Source of the DNA: Pseudomaricurvus alkylphenolicus | GTDB taxonomy: Bacteria; Pseudomonadota; Gammaproteobacteria; Pseudomonadales; Cellvibrionaceae | Length of the DNA: 64,000 nucleotides | Assembly (NCBI RefSeq): GCF_011683955.1 | Contig: NZ_JAAQPI010000001.1 | Coordinates: 310,001-374,000 of the forward strand | Reading direction: 5' to 3' | Shown here: piece by piece, positions 8,816 to 18,093 of the stretch | Layout: every line of letters begins with the position of its first letter | Position numbering within the stretch: position 1 is the first letter of the stretch | Position numbers and translations under genes: made by a program | Notes under the pieces: generated by a model | Databases searched by the model: none | Told to the model about the DNA's origin: nothing | Seen by the model: only the letters and a program-made list of their open reading frames with translations

Positions 8816-9190
8816 CTACTTGGGCGCATCGGTCTTGGCGTAGGTTTTCTTGGACACCAATTTGCCATCCTTCCAGTGCAACAGATCAAGGCCAGTGACC
8901 TTTTTCTCTGCCCCTTGGACACTCATGGTCAGGTTCCAGGCAGTGGTTACCTTTCCGGTTTCTGCATCTGCAAAAACGTCGGTTTCCTCGAAATGCGTTT
9001 TCGCGAGCTTTTTGTCCAGCATTACCTTGAAACACTCTCGAATGGCGTCCTTACCTTGGTGTGCGCTGCCATCCCAATGATAGAATACGCCGTCGTCTGC
9101 AAAGAGCCCCAATACCTTTTCCATATCCTGCTCGTTGAACGCTTCAACGAATTCGTTACTTAAACCGAGCAGTTCTTCTCGTGTAGTCAT
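8816..9190 (-). CDS. NTF2-like (SnoaL-type) small protein
   Basis: A 124-residue single-domain protein with the cystatin-like NTF2 fold pattern: helix with FVEAFNEQDMEKVL, then FADDGVFYHW, and strands ending in LLHWKDGKLVSKK. Relatives act as isomerases, cyclases or hydratases, or have no known activity. The Asp/Tyr pattern of true ketosteroid isomerases cannot be confirmed here. It lies between the aldehyde dehydrogenase and the racemase-like gene in the same orientation. A perfect 21-bp palindrome lies about 38 bp upstream of its ATG. Precise role unknown. Confidence 0.72.
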   Translation of the reverse strand: MTTREELLGLSNEFVEAFNEQDMEKVLGLFADDGVFYHWDGSAHQGKDAIRECFKVMLDKKLAKTHFEETDVFADAETGKVTTAWNLTMSVQGAEKKVTGLDLLHWKDGKLVSKKTYAKTDAPK

Positions 9191-9227
9191 ATCCAGATCT
9201 CCTAAATAAGATTTTTGACCTTGCTGT

Positions 9228-9248
9228 ATTTTCAGACTGTCTGAAAAT
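9228..9248. promoter_or_regulatory. perfect 21-bp palindrome upstream of the NTF2-like gene
   Basis: ATTTTCAGAC, a single T, and GTCTGAAAAT form a perfect 10-1-10 inverted repeat in the 82-bp gap between the aldehyde dehydrogenase stop and the NTF2-like start. It lacks a T-tract on the minus strand, so an operator for a dimeric regulator is more likely than a terminator. The cognate regulator is not identified. Confidence 0.5.
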
Positions 9249-9272
9249 TGTGTTTGTGATTTAGAGATAGAG

Positions 9273-10676
9273 TCAAAGCGCTACATTGATGATTTTTGAC
9301 TGTGTGTATTCAAATAGTCCATCATCACCCAGTTCGCATCCTAACCCTGACATCTTGGCGCCACCAAAAGGAATATGCGGAAGGATTTCTGTGTGTTTAT
9401 TAACCCAGACTGTGCCGGACTCCATTTTAACGGCCAATGCCGAAGCTGCAGCTATATCCGATGACCATATTGATCCGCCCAAACCGTTACTTGATGCGTT
9501 GGCTTGTTTGATGGCTTCCTGTACATCTGAAAACTTGATGATCGGGAGCACCGGCCCGAACTGCTCTTCGTCTACAACTCGGCTGCCAGGAGAAACATCA
9601 CGTACCAACGTTGGTCTAATAAAGAACCCGGGCTGATCTTCCATAGCACCACCACAAATAACATTTCCATCATGGCGTGCGGCGTCTATCAGGGATTTGA
9701 CCAAATCGTACTGCCGTTTGTTTTGCAGCGGTCCAAACTGTGTGTTTGGATCGAAGCCATCACCGACGATAGCCGACTCAGCCAGCTGTTCCAGCTGTTT
9801 GCAAACGTCGTCATAAATCGATTCATGGACGAATAATCGCTTGATAGCCGCGCAGATCTGTCCATTGTTATTAAACGCGGCATGAAACAATTTTGGTACA
9901 ATATCTTCCGGGATGACATCACCCAGTACAATGGCTGCGTCGTTCCCGCCCAACTCGAGGGTAATGCGCTTTATCTGTGCCGCAGCCGTCGCCATCACCT
10001 TAGAGCCAGTGGGGATTGATCCGGTGAAGGAAACTTTTCGCACATCTCGATGACCCACCAGCAAATGACCCAATTCATTGTCGTCGGCGATGACGTTCAG
10101 AACACCTGGAGGCAAAATATCCTGAGTCAATTGCGCAAACTTAAGCGTGGTCAATGGTGTCGTCGGGGCCGGCTTCAGAACAACGGTATTGCCAGCGATG
10201 AGTGCTGGTGCGATCTTGAACACCATTGTCGCCAAGGGAAAATTCCACGGAACGATGGCCCCAATCACACCCAAGGGAACTCTGTGGCGCTCAACCCGCC
10301 TGTCTTCACTGTCCTCCAACAACTCAACGGTCAATCGTTTGGCCGCATAAAAGCGGAAGAAAGCGGCCGTTATCTGAACTTCACGCGTCGCATCACTAAG
10401 GGGTTTACCCTGCTCCTCGGTCAGAAGATGTGCCAAACCCTCGACATTACTCTGCAGTGCGTCGGCGATTGCATTTAGAGCCTGAGCACGTTCATCAATA
10501 CTTTTCTCTGACCACATCTTGAAGGCCGCCAGAGCTGAGTCTACCGCTTGATCAAGTTGCTCCTCGGACGCCCTTGGACAAGATGCGATAACCTGTTCGG
10601 TTGACGGGTTTATGACGTCAGAATGACGATCACCTTCTACAAGCTCCCCGCCGATGAGTAAACGAAAATATTCCAT
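9273..10676 (-). CDS. NAD(P)-dependent aldehyde dehydrogenase
   Basis: Aldehyde dehydrogenase superfamily enzyme, 467 residues from ATG 10676, oxidising an aldehyde to the acid ahead of CoA activation. VPWNFPLA marks the cofactor-binding domain, E241 in LELGGND is the general base and C275 in GQICAA is the nucleophile; the C-terminal region has PFGGAKMSGLG. The ATG at 10676 is preceded by GGAGGT at an 8-base spacing, which decides against the longer start at 10697. It follows an acyl-CoA dehydrogenase gene and may work with the Fe-alcohol dehydrogenase at 5077. The substrate is not apparent. Confidence 0.92.
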   Translation of the reverse strand: MEYFRLLIGGELVEGDRHSDVINPSTEQVIASCPRASEEQLDQAVDSALAAFKMWSEKSIDERAQALNAIADALQSNVEGLAHLLTEEQGKPLSDATREVQITAAFFRFYAAKRLTVELLEDSEDRRVERHRVPLGVIGAIVPWNFPLATMVFKIAPALIAGNTVVLKPAPTTPLTTLKFAQLTQDILPPGVLNVIADDNELGHLLVGHRDVRKVSFTGSIPTGSKVMATAAAQIKRITLELGGNDAAIVLGDVIPEDIVPKLFHAAFNNNGQICAAIKRLFVHESIYDDVCKQLEQLAESAIVGDGFDPNTQFGPLQNKRQYDLVKSLIDAARHDGNVICGGAMEDQPGFFIRPTLVRDVSPGSRVVDEEQFGPVLPIIKFSDVQEAIKQANASSNGLGGSIWSSDIAAASALAVKMESGTVWVNKHTEILPHIPFGGAKMSGLGCELGDDGLFEYTQSKIINVAL

Positions 10677-10698
10677 AAAATGGACCTCCGATGACAAA

Positions 10699-11856
10699 TT
10701 AATTATCCAGACTCCGACCTATGATCTCTTTCATGATCTCCGAAGTCCCTCCCACGATCCGAGTTACCCTGACGTCTGTATACAATCTCGATATAGGGTA
10801 TTCGCTCATATACCCATAACCACCGTGCAATTGAAGGCACTTATCAACGATTTCTCCCTGTGTTTCAGTGGCCATCAGCTTGAGCATCGCTGCCATTACC
10901 GCATCCAATGTGCCATCGAGCATCTGCGTAATGCACTGATCCACAAATGCGCGAAGCGCCTCCATATTAGCCTTGCAGTCGGCCAGTACAAATCGGGTGT
11001 TTTGAAAATCCATCAGGCGTTTTCCAAAGACGTTTCTTTCCTTCACATACCTTGTAGTGTTTTCCATCGCGAACTCACAGTGGCCCAAGGCCTTGGCTCC
11101 AATCACTGTGCGCTCATAGGGCAGTTCCCTCATCAACTGATAAAAACCTTGCCCTTCCGACTCGCCCAGCAAGTTGTCACAGGGCACTCGCACATTGTCG
11201 AAGAAGAGCTCTGAGGTGTCCTGCCCCTTCATCCCTATCTTTTCCAGGTTTCGACCGCGTTTAAAGCCATCTGTTTCGGTATTATCCAACACGATCAGCG
11301 ATACACCTTTTGCACCTTTCTTCGCATCCGTTTTCGCTGCAATGACAATGAGATCGGCCAGTTGACCATTAGTGATAAAGGTTTTTGAACCATGGATTAG
11401 GTAATCATCGCCATCGCGAACGGCCGTCGTGCGCATACCCTGCAAGTCGGACCCCGCACCCGGTTCAGACATGGCGATGGCGCCTATGCACTGTCCAGAT
11501 ACCATCTCTGGCAGCCATTTTTTCTTCTGGTTTTCAGACCCAAAATTCAGTATATAGTGCGTGACAATATTGTGGACCTGGCCGCCCCAGCTGGTATCGG
11601 CAACACGCCCTTGTTCTTGAAAAATAATGATATCGTGACCGTGATCGCCTCCTGATCCACCGTACTGCACAGGGACAGAGGCACCGAGCAAGCCTAGCTC
11701 GCCAGCCTTTCGCCAAAACTTTCGATCGACGGCCCCTTTTTTGCACCAGGTTTCGATATTGGGGACCAACTCCTCTCCAAAGAAACGACGAGCCATGTCT
11801 TGAAGATGACGATATTCCTCTGTCATCCAATTGGGTACATCATCGAAGTTATTCAT
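10699..11856 (-). CDS. acyl-CoA dehydrogenase, paralog A
   Basis: FAD-dependent acyl-CoA dehydrogenase of 385 residues, introducing the alpha-beta double bond into an acyl-CoA. It has the substrate/FAD loop SEPGAGSD at about 130-137 and ITNG at 161-164. The MCAD-position Glu is Gly (VGGTSEI). The likely base is instead E248 in YERTVIG, as in isovaleryl-CoA and long-chain enzymes. It is strikingly similar to the dehydrogenase at 16085, sharing runs such as YGGSGGDHGHD and WCDQG/WCKKG contexts. It lies just upstream of the aldehyde dehydrogenase gene in transcription order. Electrons would go to ETF; ETF genes are not in the window. Confidence 0.92.
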   Translation of the reverse strand: MNNFDDVPNWMTEEYRHLQDMARRFFGEELVPNIETWCKKGAVDRKFWRKAGELGLLGASVPVQYGGSGGDHGHDIIIFQEQGRVADTSWGGQVHNIVTHYILNFGSENQKKKWLPEMVSGQCIGAIAMSEPGAGSDLQGMRTTAVRDGDDYLIHGSKTFITNGQLADLIVIAAKTDAKKGAKGVSLIVLDNTETDGFKRGRNLEKIGMKGQDTSELFFDNVRVPCDNLLGESEGQGFYQLMRELPYERTVIGAKALGHCEFAMENTTRYVKERNVFGKRLMDFQNTRFVLADCKANMEALRAFVDQCITQMLDGTLDAVMAAMLKLMATETQGEIVDKCLQLHGGYGYMSEYPISRLYTDVRVTRIVGGTSEIMKEIIGRSLDN

Positions 11857-11930
11857 TCAGAAAGTTCCTACCTGCGATACCTGTACGCTGCGATCAGAAA
11901 AGCATTTATCCAATATTTCACACGCTGAAC

Positions 11931-13556
11931 TTAGCCATTGGTGGGTAATCGATATATGCCGGCATCGATACCCTCTTTAAGTTTGAATTTTTGGATCTTC
12001 CCCGACGCCGTCATGGGCCATTCATCGACACTAATCCAATAACTGGGGGTCTTTTGCGGTGAAAGAATCTCGCGGGAGTAATCACGAAGCGCATCATCAT
12101 TTAGTTCTTTGCTTTCATCATCAAGCCGATAAAAACAACAGACCAATTCACCCCATTTTTCATCGGGAACACCAATGACCGCCACCTCAGCAATCGCCGG
12201 GTGAGTTACCAAGGCGTTTTCTATTTCAACAGGAAACAAATTCTCCCCGCCTCTGATGATCATCTCCTTAATGCGACCTGATATCTTCAGGAAACCTCGA
12301 CTGTCCAGGCTGCCTAAGTCGCCGCTGTGGAGCCAACCGTCTTCGTCGATCGTTTCGGCATTGGCTGTGGCGTTATTATTGTATTCCAGCATTCGGCTGT
12401 AGCCTCGCATGCACACCTCACCCACCGTATTCAACGGGAGAACGGCGTTGTCTGAGGGGTTTCGAACCGACACTTCTACGTGAGGTAGCGGTTGACCCAC
12501 GGTTGTCGTTTGATCTTGAATACAATCGTCTTTCCAGGCCATGGTCGCCACGGGTGAGAACTCGGTTTGTCCATAGACGATTTGAATGCGACATCCCCAT
12601 TGCTGCTCCACTTGAGTCATCAAGGTGGGTGATACCATCGCCCCGCCGCTGATAAGATTCTTGAGAGATTGCAGGTTTCGACGAGTACTCTGTGCTTCTT
12701 CCAACAACGCCAGCAGCATAGCCGGAACCGCGGCGAGTGAACTGACGTGTTCTTTTTCAATAATGTTATTGATGGTCGAAGGATCAAATATCGGCCCAAG
12801 AATCATACTGGCTCGTGCAGAAAGCGGACCGAGAACACCCTGGCCGCTACCGCCCGTGTGAAACAAGGGCATAAAATTAAAGTAAACATCCCTATCACCG
12901 ATTTCTGCCCGGTCAAAGATAAGACGGTTGGTATTGAGTAAAGAATGGTGGCTTAACTTGGCGCCCTTCGGAGAACCGGTGGTGCCTGATGTGTATTGAA
13001 TCTGAAACGGATCGTCGGGATACACGGATGGCAAGGCCACTTCTTTCTCGGCGCTCCCCCAAAAAACCTCAGGTTCCAACATGTTTACCAGTTCTTTAAG
13101 GCCTGAATTTTCCGCCATAACCTGATGGGCAATCTCACCAATGGGATTGCCTCGAAACTCGGGAACGTAATATAAGACAACCGAATCCGATTGTTGAACG
13201 ATATAATTCACTTCGGAACGCTGAAAAGAAGGGTTTATCGTCACCAACGTTAATCCCGCCAGTGCGGCGGCGTACTCAAGAAAGACCCATTCTGGAATAT
13301 TATGCGCGTAAACCGCAATACGCGTCTCTTTGGGGTATTTGGTGGCCAAAGCACGAGCCAATCGCAATGAAGCTTCATACAGTTCACCATAGGTCCACCG
13401 ACGACCGATCGAACCATCAAGGCACACTTCCGTGAGGGCGGCTTTGTCTGTCGAGTCCTTCGCGGCCTGTTCAAGAACTTCTCCGATCGTCGATCGCAAA
13501 AGCGCTGGCCCTGGCTGTGCGGGGCAATAAGACTGTGCTAAATCCAATGAGTACAT
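11931..13556 (-). CDS. acyl-CoA synthetase (AMP-forming), ligase A
   Basis: ANL-superfamily acid-CoA ligase, 541 residues, activating a carboxylic acid with ATP and CoA. The P-loop is YTSGTTGSPKGAK; YGQTEFSP is the adenine-binding motif and HSGDLG the ATP-ribose Asp. The hinge/C-terminal segment includes GRIKEMIIRGGEN, and the catalytic Lys is in ASGKIQK. No signal sequence. It precedes acyl-CoA dehydrogenase A by 74 bp, forming a ligase-dehydrogenase pair repeated in the cluster by 14466/16085. The acid it activates is not deducible from sequence. Confidence 0.9.
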   Translation of the reverse strand: MYSLDLAQSYCPAQPGPALLRSTIGEVLEQAAKDSTDKAALTEVCLDGSIGRRWTYGELYEASLRLARALATKYPKETRIAVYAHNIPEWVFLEYAAALAGLTLVTINPSFQRSEVNYIVQQSDSVVLYYVPEFRGNPIGEIAHQVMAENSGLKELVNMLEPEVFWGSAEKEVALPSVYPDDPFQIQYTSGTTGSPKGAKLSHHSLLNTNRLIFDRAEIGDRDVYFNFMPLFHTGGSGQGVLGPLSARASMILGPIFDPSTINNIIEKEHVSSLAAVPAMLLALLEEAQSTRRNLQSLKNLISGGAMVSPTLMTQVEQQWGCRIQIVYGQTEFSPVATMAWKDDCIQDQTTTVGQPLPHVEVSVRNPSDNAVLPLNTVGEVCMRGYSRMLEYNNNATANAETIDEDGWLHSGDLGSLDSRGFLKISGRIKEMIIRGGENLFPVEIENALVTHPAIAEVAVIGVPDEKWGELVCCFYRLDDESKELNDDALRDYSREILSPQKTPSYWISVDEWPMTASGKIQKFKLKEGIDAGIYRLPTNG

Positions 13557-13627
13557 GGGTTATTCTCTCCGAGAGACTTTGAATGCTATGGCCAGTCAAC
13601 CACAAGCAACAGACTCTTCCTTGTGTT

Positions 13628-14374
13628 TTATTTTTTGTTCAAAAACCGAGAACGAACCGCTATCGAATCCGGTGTCTGCAGCAGCTGGTTGAACACCTCA
13701 AACTCCTCCTCAATTCTGCGACGCACCGCGACTTTATCTGCCATTTTAAGCAGCTTCTTGGTCTCAATCAGCGCGGTAGACGCCTTGCTTGACAATAACA
13801 ACGCTTTTTGGGAGGCGTGTTCCATCGCTCTACCGTCCTCAACAACCCCATTGACCAAACCCAGTTCACGAGCATGGTCGGCGGAGAAGAATTCGCCCAG
13901 CAGCAGTACTTCTGCGGCCAGACGATGCCCGGCCACCAACGGTAATAACAAACTGGATCCGGCTTCGGGACACAACCCCAGGTTCGAAAAAGGCATACGA
14001 AACCGGGTTCCCCTTTCGGCATAGACCAGATCGCAGTGCAGCAGTATCGTCGTCCCGATACCCACCGCGAGTCCCGAAACCGCTGCTATAATAGGCTTTT
14101 TGATCTCCTGAAGCGCCAGCAGCAGTGGATAGAGAGGGGATGTTTCGCCGGGGTCTCGATTAAGCCCGCTGATATCCGTTCCCGCACAGAACACACCGTC
14201 TACACCATACAGAACAATGACCTTAATATCGTTGTTGCTGTCGGCTTCTACCAGCGCAATCTCAATGGCCTTATACATTTCGGGGGTTAGCGCATTTTTT
14301 TTCTCGGACCGATTTAAGCCAATATAAGCTACACTACGATCCGTTGAGGCAATAATATCTTTAAACGTCGACAT
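13628..14374 (-). CDS. enoyl-CoA hydratase/isomerase family protein
   Basis: Crotonase-fold protein of 248 residues. The oxyanion-hole segment CAGTDISGL and the second one around GLAVGIGTT are present. The hydratase Glu equivalent to rat Glu144 (QPE) is replaced here by MPF. A Glu equivalent to Glu164 remains in AAEVLLLGE, and LCPEAGSSLLLP resembles isomerase-type members. This pattern fits a delta3-delta2 enoyl-CoA isomerase or another crotonase activity better than a classical hydratase. The MaoC pair at 18094-18970 may be the real hydratase. It sits between the two ligase genes. Confidence in the family is high; the activity is uncertain. Confidence 0.85.
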   Translation of the reverse strand: MSTFKDIIASTDRSVAYIGLNRSEKKNALTPEMYKAIEIALVEADSNNDIKVIVLYGVDGVFCAGTDISGLNRDPGETSPLYPLLLALQEIKKPIIAAVSGLAVGIGTTILLHCDLVYAERGTRFRMPFSNLGLCPEAGSSLLLPLVAGHRLAAEVLLLGEFFSADHARELGLVNGVVEDGRAMEHASQKALLLSSKASTALIETKKLLKMADKVAVRRRIEEEFEVFNQLLQTPDSIAVRSRFLNKK

Positions 14375-14465
14375 CTACGGTATCACTCTCTCAATTACTT
14401 CCATACTCAAACATCATCAGTCATTGATTATCTGATCAGAATTTTCGAATAAATTTGTGGACCCG

Positions 14466-16025
14466 CTAATTTACGGATCGATCGACATCCCTCCAAAAGG
14501 GTTCTCGCAGTTCTACTTTGGAAACCTTACCGATACTGGTCAGCGGCAGGTTTTCTTCTCTGAAGGAAATATCTTTTGGACATTTGTAGTCGGCAATCCA
14601 TTCACGACAATGTTTTATCAAGTCATCTTTCGATACTGCTTCACCGTCTTTTACGACCACAATAGCGTGAACCGCCTCCCCCCACTTATCATCCGGGATA
14701 CCGATGACGGCGGCCTCCTTCACATTCGGATGTTTATTCAGTGCTTTTTCGACTTCGGCGGAGTAGATGTTCTCGCCTCCAGATACGATCATATCTTTAA
14801 CTCGATCGACAATATAAAGATAACCGAACTGATCGAAGTAGCCGGCATCCCCCGTCATCACCCATCCATCAATCAAGGTTTTCTCTGTGACTTCCGGCAG
14901 CTTCCAATAACCAGTCATGACGCCAGGTCCGCGAACCATGATTTCACCGACCTCGCCCACGGGGCGTTCAATGCGACTAGCATCCACCACCCTAACCTCT
15001 GCATGGGCGACTGTCTGGCCGGCTGAACGCAATCGCTCAGGATGCCTTCCGTCCAGGAGATGATCTTGCGGAGACAGCGTTGTTGCAAAGGGGCCCAGCT
15101 CTGTCTGCCCGTACGATTGAGAAAGGTTGGCCGTCGGTATGCGTTCGATGACAGAACGCAATAGCTTTTCAGATATGGCGGCCGCACCATACGACAACAT
15201 TTGAATGCAAGAGGTGTCTGTGCGATCAAACTCCGGATGCTCCAAAATCGATTGCAGCATGGTGGGCACAAAGAACATCTGTGTTACGCGGTATCGACCT
15301 ATGGTATGTAGAACGTCACCCGCTGAAAAATTCTTAAGCGCTATGTGTGTTGCCGCCACCAATGTACCGCTTATGAGCGATGTAAAGGCCGCCATATGAA
15401 ACATTGGCGCCGAGTGCAGTATGACTGACTCTCGATGAGTTCGCTTTTCCGAAAGATTGCTAATGGCGTTAATCCAGATCGCTTCGTGACTGATCATCAC
15501 ACCTTTGGGAAAGCCCGTGGTACCCCCAGTGTAGAATATACCGGCAATATCCCCGCCTGATCTTCTGGCGTCAACAATGGGTTCGTGACTCGATATCAAT
15601 TGCTCTGAAGATATCATCCCCGCAGGACAATCCCCATCGCCAACATAGATGACCTTTTCTATTGGTGATTTCGTCAATGTATCAGCTTGATCGATGTATC
15701 CATCGTCGACGAACAGAAAGCGAGGCGAAGAATCGTTCAGTGCATAGAGGTTTTCTTGCACAGACCAGCGATAATTGAGGGGAACGGCGACCCCACCGGA
15801 CCAGAACGCTGAAAAATAGAACTCCACAATTCGATCGCTGTTTTGCCCCAAATAGGCGACACGGTCATCGGCATTGAGACCTAGGCTCTTCAATGCCGCG
15901 GCCATCCGAGCCACTCTATCTACCAGCTCCATCCAACTTGTCCGGCGGCCCTCAAATATGGTCGCAGCGCGATTGGGTGAAACCTGAAGTGATCGATGTA
16001 ACGAATGTGTAATGCCAATATTCAT
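14466..16025 (-). CDS. acyl-CoA synthetase (AMP-forming), ligase B
   Basis: Second ANL-family acid-CoA ligase, 519 residues. P-loop YTGGTTGFPKGVM, adenine motif YGQTELGP, MTGDAGYFD, hinge DRVKDMIVSGGEN and catalytic Lys in TSIGKVSK are all in place. It is only distantly similar to ligase A, so it may activate a different intermediate, for example after a side chain or ring is shortened. It is transcribed directly after the paralogous dehydrogenase at 16085 (59-bp gap). Confidence 0.9.
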   Translation of the reverse strand: MNIGITHSLHRSLQVSPNRAATIFEGRRTSWMELVDRVARMAAALKSLGLNADDRVAYLGQNSDRIVEFYFSAFWSGGVAVPLNYRWSVQENLYALNDSSPRFLFVDDGYIDQADTLTKSPIEKVIYVGDGDCPAGMISSEQLISSHEPIVDARRSGGDIAGIFYTGGTTGFPKGVMISHEAIWINAISNLSEKRTHRESVILHSAPMFHMAAFTSLISGTLVAATHIALKNFSAGDVLHTIGRYRVTQMFFVPTMLQSILEHPEFDRTDTSCIQMLSYGAAAISEKLLRSVIERIPTANLSQSYGQTELGPFATTLSPQDHLLDGRHPERLRSAGQTVAHAEVRVVDASRIERPVGEVGEIMVRGPGVMTGYWKLPEVTEKTLIDGWVMTGDAGYFDQFGYLYIVDRVKDMIVSGGENIYSAEVEKALNKHPNVKEAAVIGIPDDKWGEAVHAIVVVKDGEAVSKDDLIKHCREWIADYKCPKDISFREENLPLTSIGKVSKVELREPFWRDVDRSVN

Positions 16026-16084
16026 GTATTAACCATCTTGAAAACATTCAGCAGGGACGTTCCCACTCATAATCTGAAAAAAAT

Positions 16085-17245
16085 CTATGAATTGTCCAAG
16101 CAACGGGCTATGATTTCCTTCTGAATCTCGGAAGTTCCTGCGTAAATTCTTGACACCCTGGCGTCGCAGTATAAACGTGCAATAGGGTACTCAGACATAA
16201 ATCCATAACCCCCGTGAAGCTGAAGGCACTCGTCCATTATCTTCCCCTGAATCTCGCTTCCCCATAGCTTCAGCATGGAAGCTGTTTCTCCTGACAGTTG
16301 CCCGGCCAGCATGTCGGTGATACAACGATCCACAAATGCTCTCAGTGCCTCCACTTTCGTTTTGCACTCTGCCAGCTTGAATCGCGTGTTTTGAAAGTCG
16401 AACAATCGTTGTCCAAAGGCGTTGCGCTCTTTGACATAACGAAGCGTCTCAGCAAGCGCAAAATCGCAATACCCCAACGCCTTTACCCCAATAAGGGAAC
16501 GCTCATAGGCCAGTTCCTTCATCAACTGGTAGAATCCCTGCCCTTCGCGATGGCCCAGGAGGTTTTCTTGGGGAATACGGACGTCCTCGAAGAAGAGCTC
16601 CGCAGTATCCAGTCCCTTTAATCCAATCTTTTCCAACTTTCTGCCACGTCGGAATCCCGTCGATTCTGTGTTGTCGAGTACGATTAGAGACACGCCTTTA
16701 GAGCCCAACGCCGGTTCAGTTTTAACGACAACGACAATAATATCCGCAACAACTCCATTCGTAATAAACGTCTTGGAACCATTGATAATGTAGTCACTGC
16801 CATCCTTAATGGCTGTTGTACGGATGCTTTGCAGGTCCGACCCAGCTCCGGGTTCGGTCATGGCGATGGCACCGACGTGTTCTCCAGATACCATTTTGGG
16901 GAGCCACTTTCTCTTTTGTTCAACCGAACCGAAATTAACAATGTAGTGAGTAACGATACTATGGATGCTGGCGCCCCAACTGGAGTCGGCGGCACGACCT
17001 TGTTCCAGGAAAATTACCGTGTCATGACCATGGTCTCCGCCAGAACCACCATATTCCACGGGTACAGAAGCCCCCAACAGACCCAACTCACCAGCTTTCA
17101 ACCAAAACGATCGATCAACGAACCCCTGATCACACCAATGATCAATGTTTGGTGTCAGCTCTTCGGCAAAGAAGCGCCGCGCCATGTCTTGAAGATGACA
17201 ATATTCTTCTGTCATCCAATTGGACACCTTCTCCGAACCCGTCAT
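16085..17245 (-). CDS. acyl-CoA dehydrogenase, paralog B
   Basis: A 386-residue FAD acyl-CoA dehydrogenase closely resembling the one at 10699. The shared features are TEEY.HLQDMARRFF near the N-terminus, TEPGAGSD, and ITNG. It also has the isovaleryl-type base in AYERSLIG and Gly at the MCAD Glu position (YAGTSEI). Two close paralogs in one cluster may form a heteromeric enzyme, as some steroid side-chain dehydrogenases do, or act on successive chain lengths. It begins 7 bp after the SDR gene ends, so it belongs to the same operon. Confidence 0.92.
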   Translation of the reverse strand: MTGSEKVSNWMTEEYCHLQDMARRFFAEELTPNIDHWCDQGFVDRSFWLKAGELGLLGASVPVEYGGSGGDHGHDTVIFLEQGRAADSSWGASIHSIVTHYIVNFGSVEQKRKWLPKMVSGEHVGAIAMTEPGAGSDLQSIRTTAIKDGSDYIINGSKTFITNGVVADIIVVVVKTEPALGSKGVSLIVLDNTESTGFRRGRKLEKIGLKGLDTAELFFEDVRIPQENLLGHREGQGFYQLMKELAYERSLIGVKALGYCDFALAETLRYVKERNAFGQRLFDFQNTRFKLAECKTKVEALRAFVDRCITDMLAGQLSGETASMLKLWGSEIQGKIMDECLQLHGGYGFMSEYPIARLYCDARVSRIYAGTSEIQKEIIARCLDNS

Positions 17246-17252
17246 TGCCTAT

Positions 17253-18077
17253 TTACTCCCGTCCACCACCACAAACGATGGTTTGGCCAGTGACATAGTT
17301 TCCTTCTTGCAGGCAGAACAAATAGACCGCACCCGCGGCCTCCTCTGGCGTACCGGGACGACCCATCGGAATCATGGCTTTTGCAGCTTCGACCTGCTTG
17401 GCGGGAATGCCCACTTTGACATCCCGATCACCCACCTTAACCTCGGGCTTGTCGCCTTCGACCGCCTGAGTTAGACGCGTGGCAATCATGCCATAGGCAA
17501 CGCAGTTGACGTTCACTTTATAGCGTCCCCATTCCTTGGCCAAGGTTTCAGTAATACCTATTACCGCCTTCTTCGCTGCTGAGTAGTTTACCTGGCCAGG
17601 ATTTCCTCGGGTTCCTGAAACCGATGAAATATTGACTACCTTACGGAATACCTCTGTGCCTTCTTCGGCCTCTTTTTTCGCTTGCGCTCGAAAGTACTCG
17701 GAGGCCGCCCGAAGAATACGAAATGGCGCAACCGTATGGATGTCGATCATTGCCTGAAACTGCTCATCGGACATCTTCTGAATCACCGAGTCCCAGGTAT
17801 AACCGGCGTTATTGACGACGATGTCCAAGCTGCCAAAGGTCTCAATGGCTGTGTTGACAAATCGCTGTCCGAAATCCGGTTCCGTGACGTCCCCGACACA
17901 AGCCGCGGCTTTACCACCCGCTGCTGAAATCTCACTCACCACTTCTTGAGCGGGCGCATCGTCGATATCGCTAATCACAACCGCTGCACCTTCTGATGCC
18001 AACTTCAGTGCAATTGCCCGTCCAATACCTCGTCCTGAACCGGATACTATTGCAACTTTACCTTCTAAAGTGCCCAT
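17253..18077 (-). CDS. SDR dehydrogenase, 3-hydroxyacyl-CoA type
   Basis: Classical short-chain dehydrogenase of 274 residues. The dinucleotide motif is SGSGRGIG at 12-19, NNAG lies at 89-92, and the catalytic set is Ser in NISSVSG, Y165 and K169 (YSAAKK). It is adjacent to a split MaoC hydratase and an SCPx thiolase. The most economical role is (3R)-3-hydroxyacyl-CoA dehydrogenase, like the N-terminal domain of peroxisomal MFE-2. An insertion around AKKEAEEGTEVF and another around EGDKPEVKVGDRD lengthen it slightly relative to the basic 250-residue SDR. Confidence 0.87.
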   Translation of the reverse strand: MGTLEGKVAIVSGSGRGIGRAIALKLASEGAAVVISDIDDAPAQEVVSEISAAGGKAAACVGDVTEPDFGQRFVNTAIETFGSLDIVVNNAGYTWDSVIQKMSDEQFQAMIDIHTVAPFRILRAASEYFRAQAKKEAEEGTEVFRKVVNISSVSGTRGNPGQVNYSAAKKAVIGITETLAKEWGRYKVNVNCVAYGMIATRLTQAVEGDKPEVKVGDRDVKVGIPAKQVEAAKAMIPMGRPGTPEEAAGAVYLFCLQEGNYVTGQTIVCGGGRE

Positions 18078-18093
18078 TACATCTTCCTCTACA

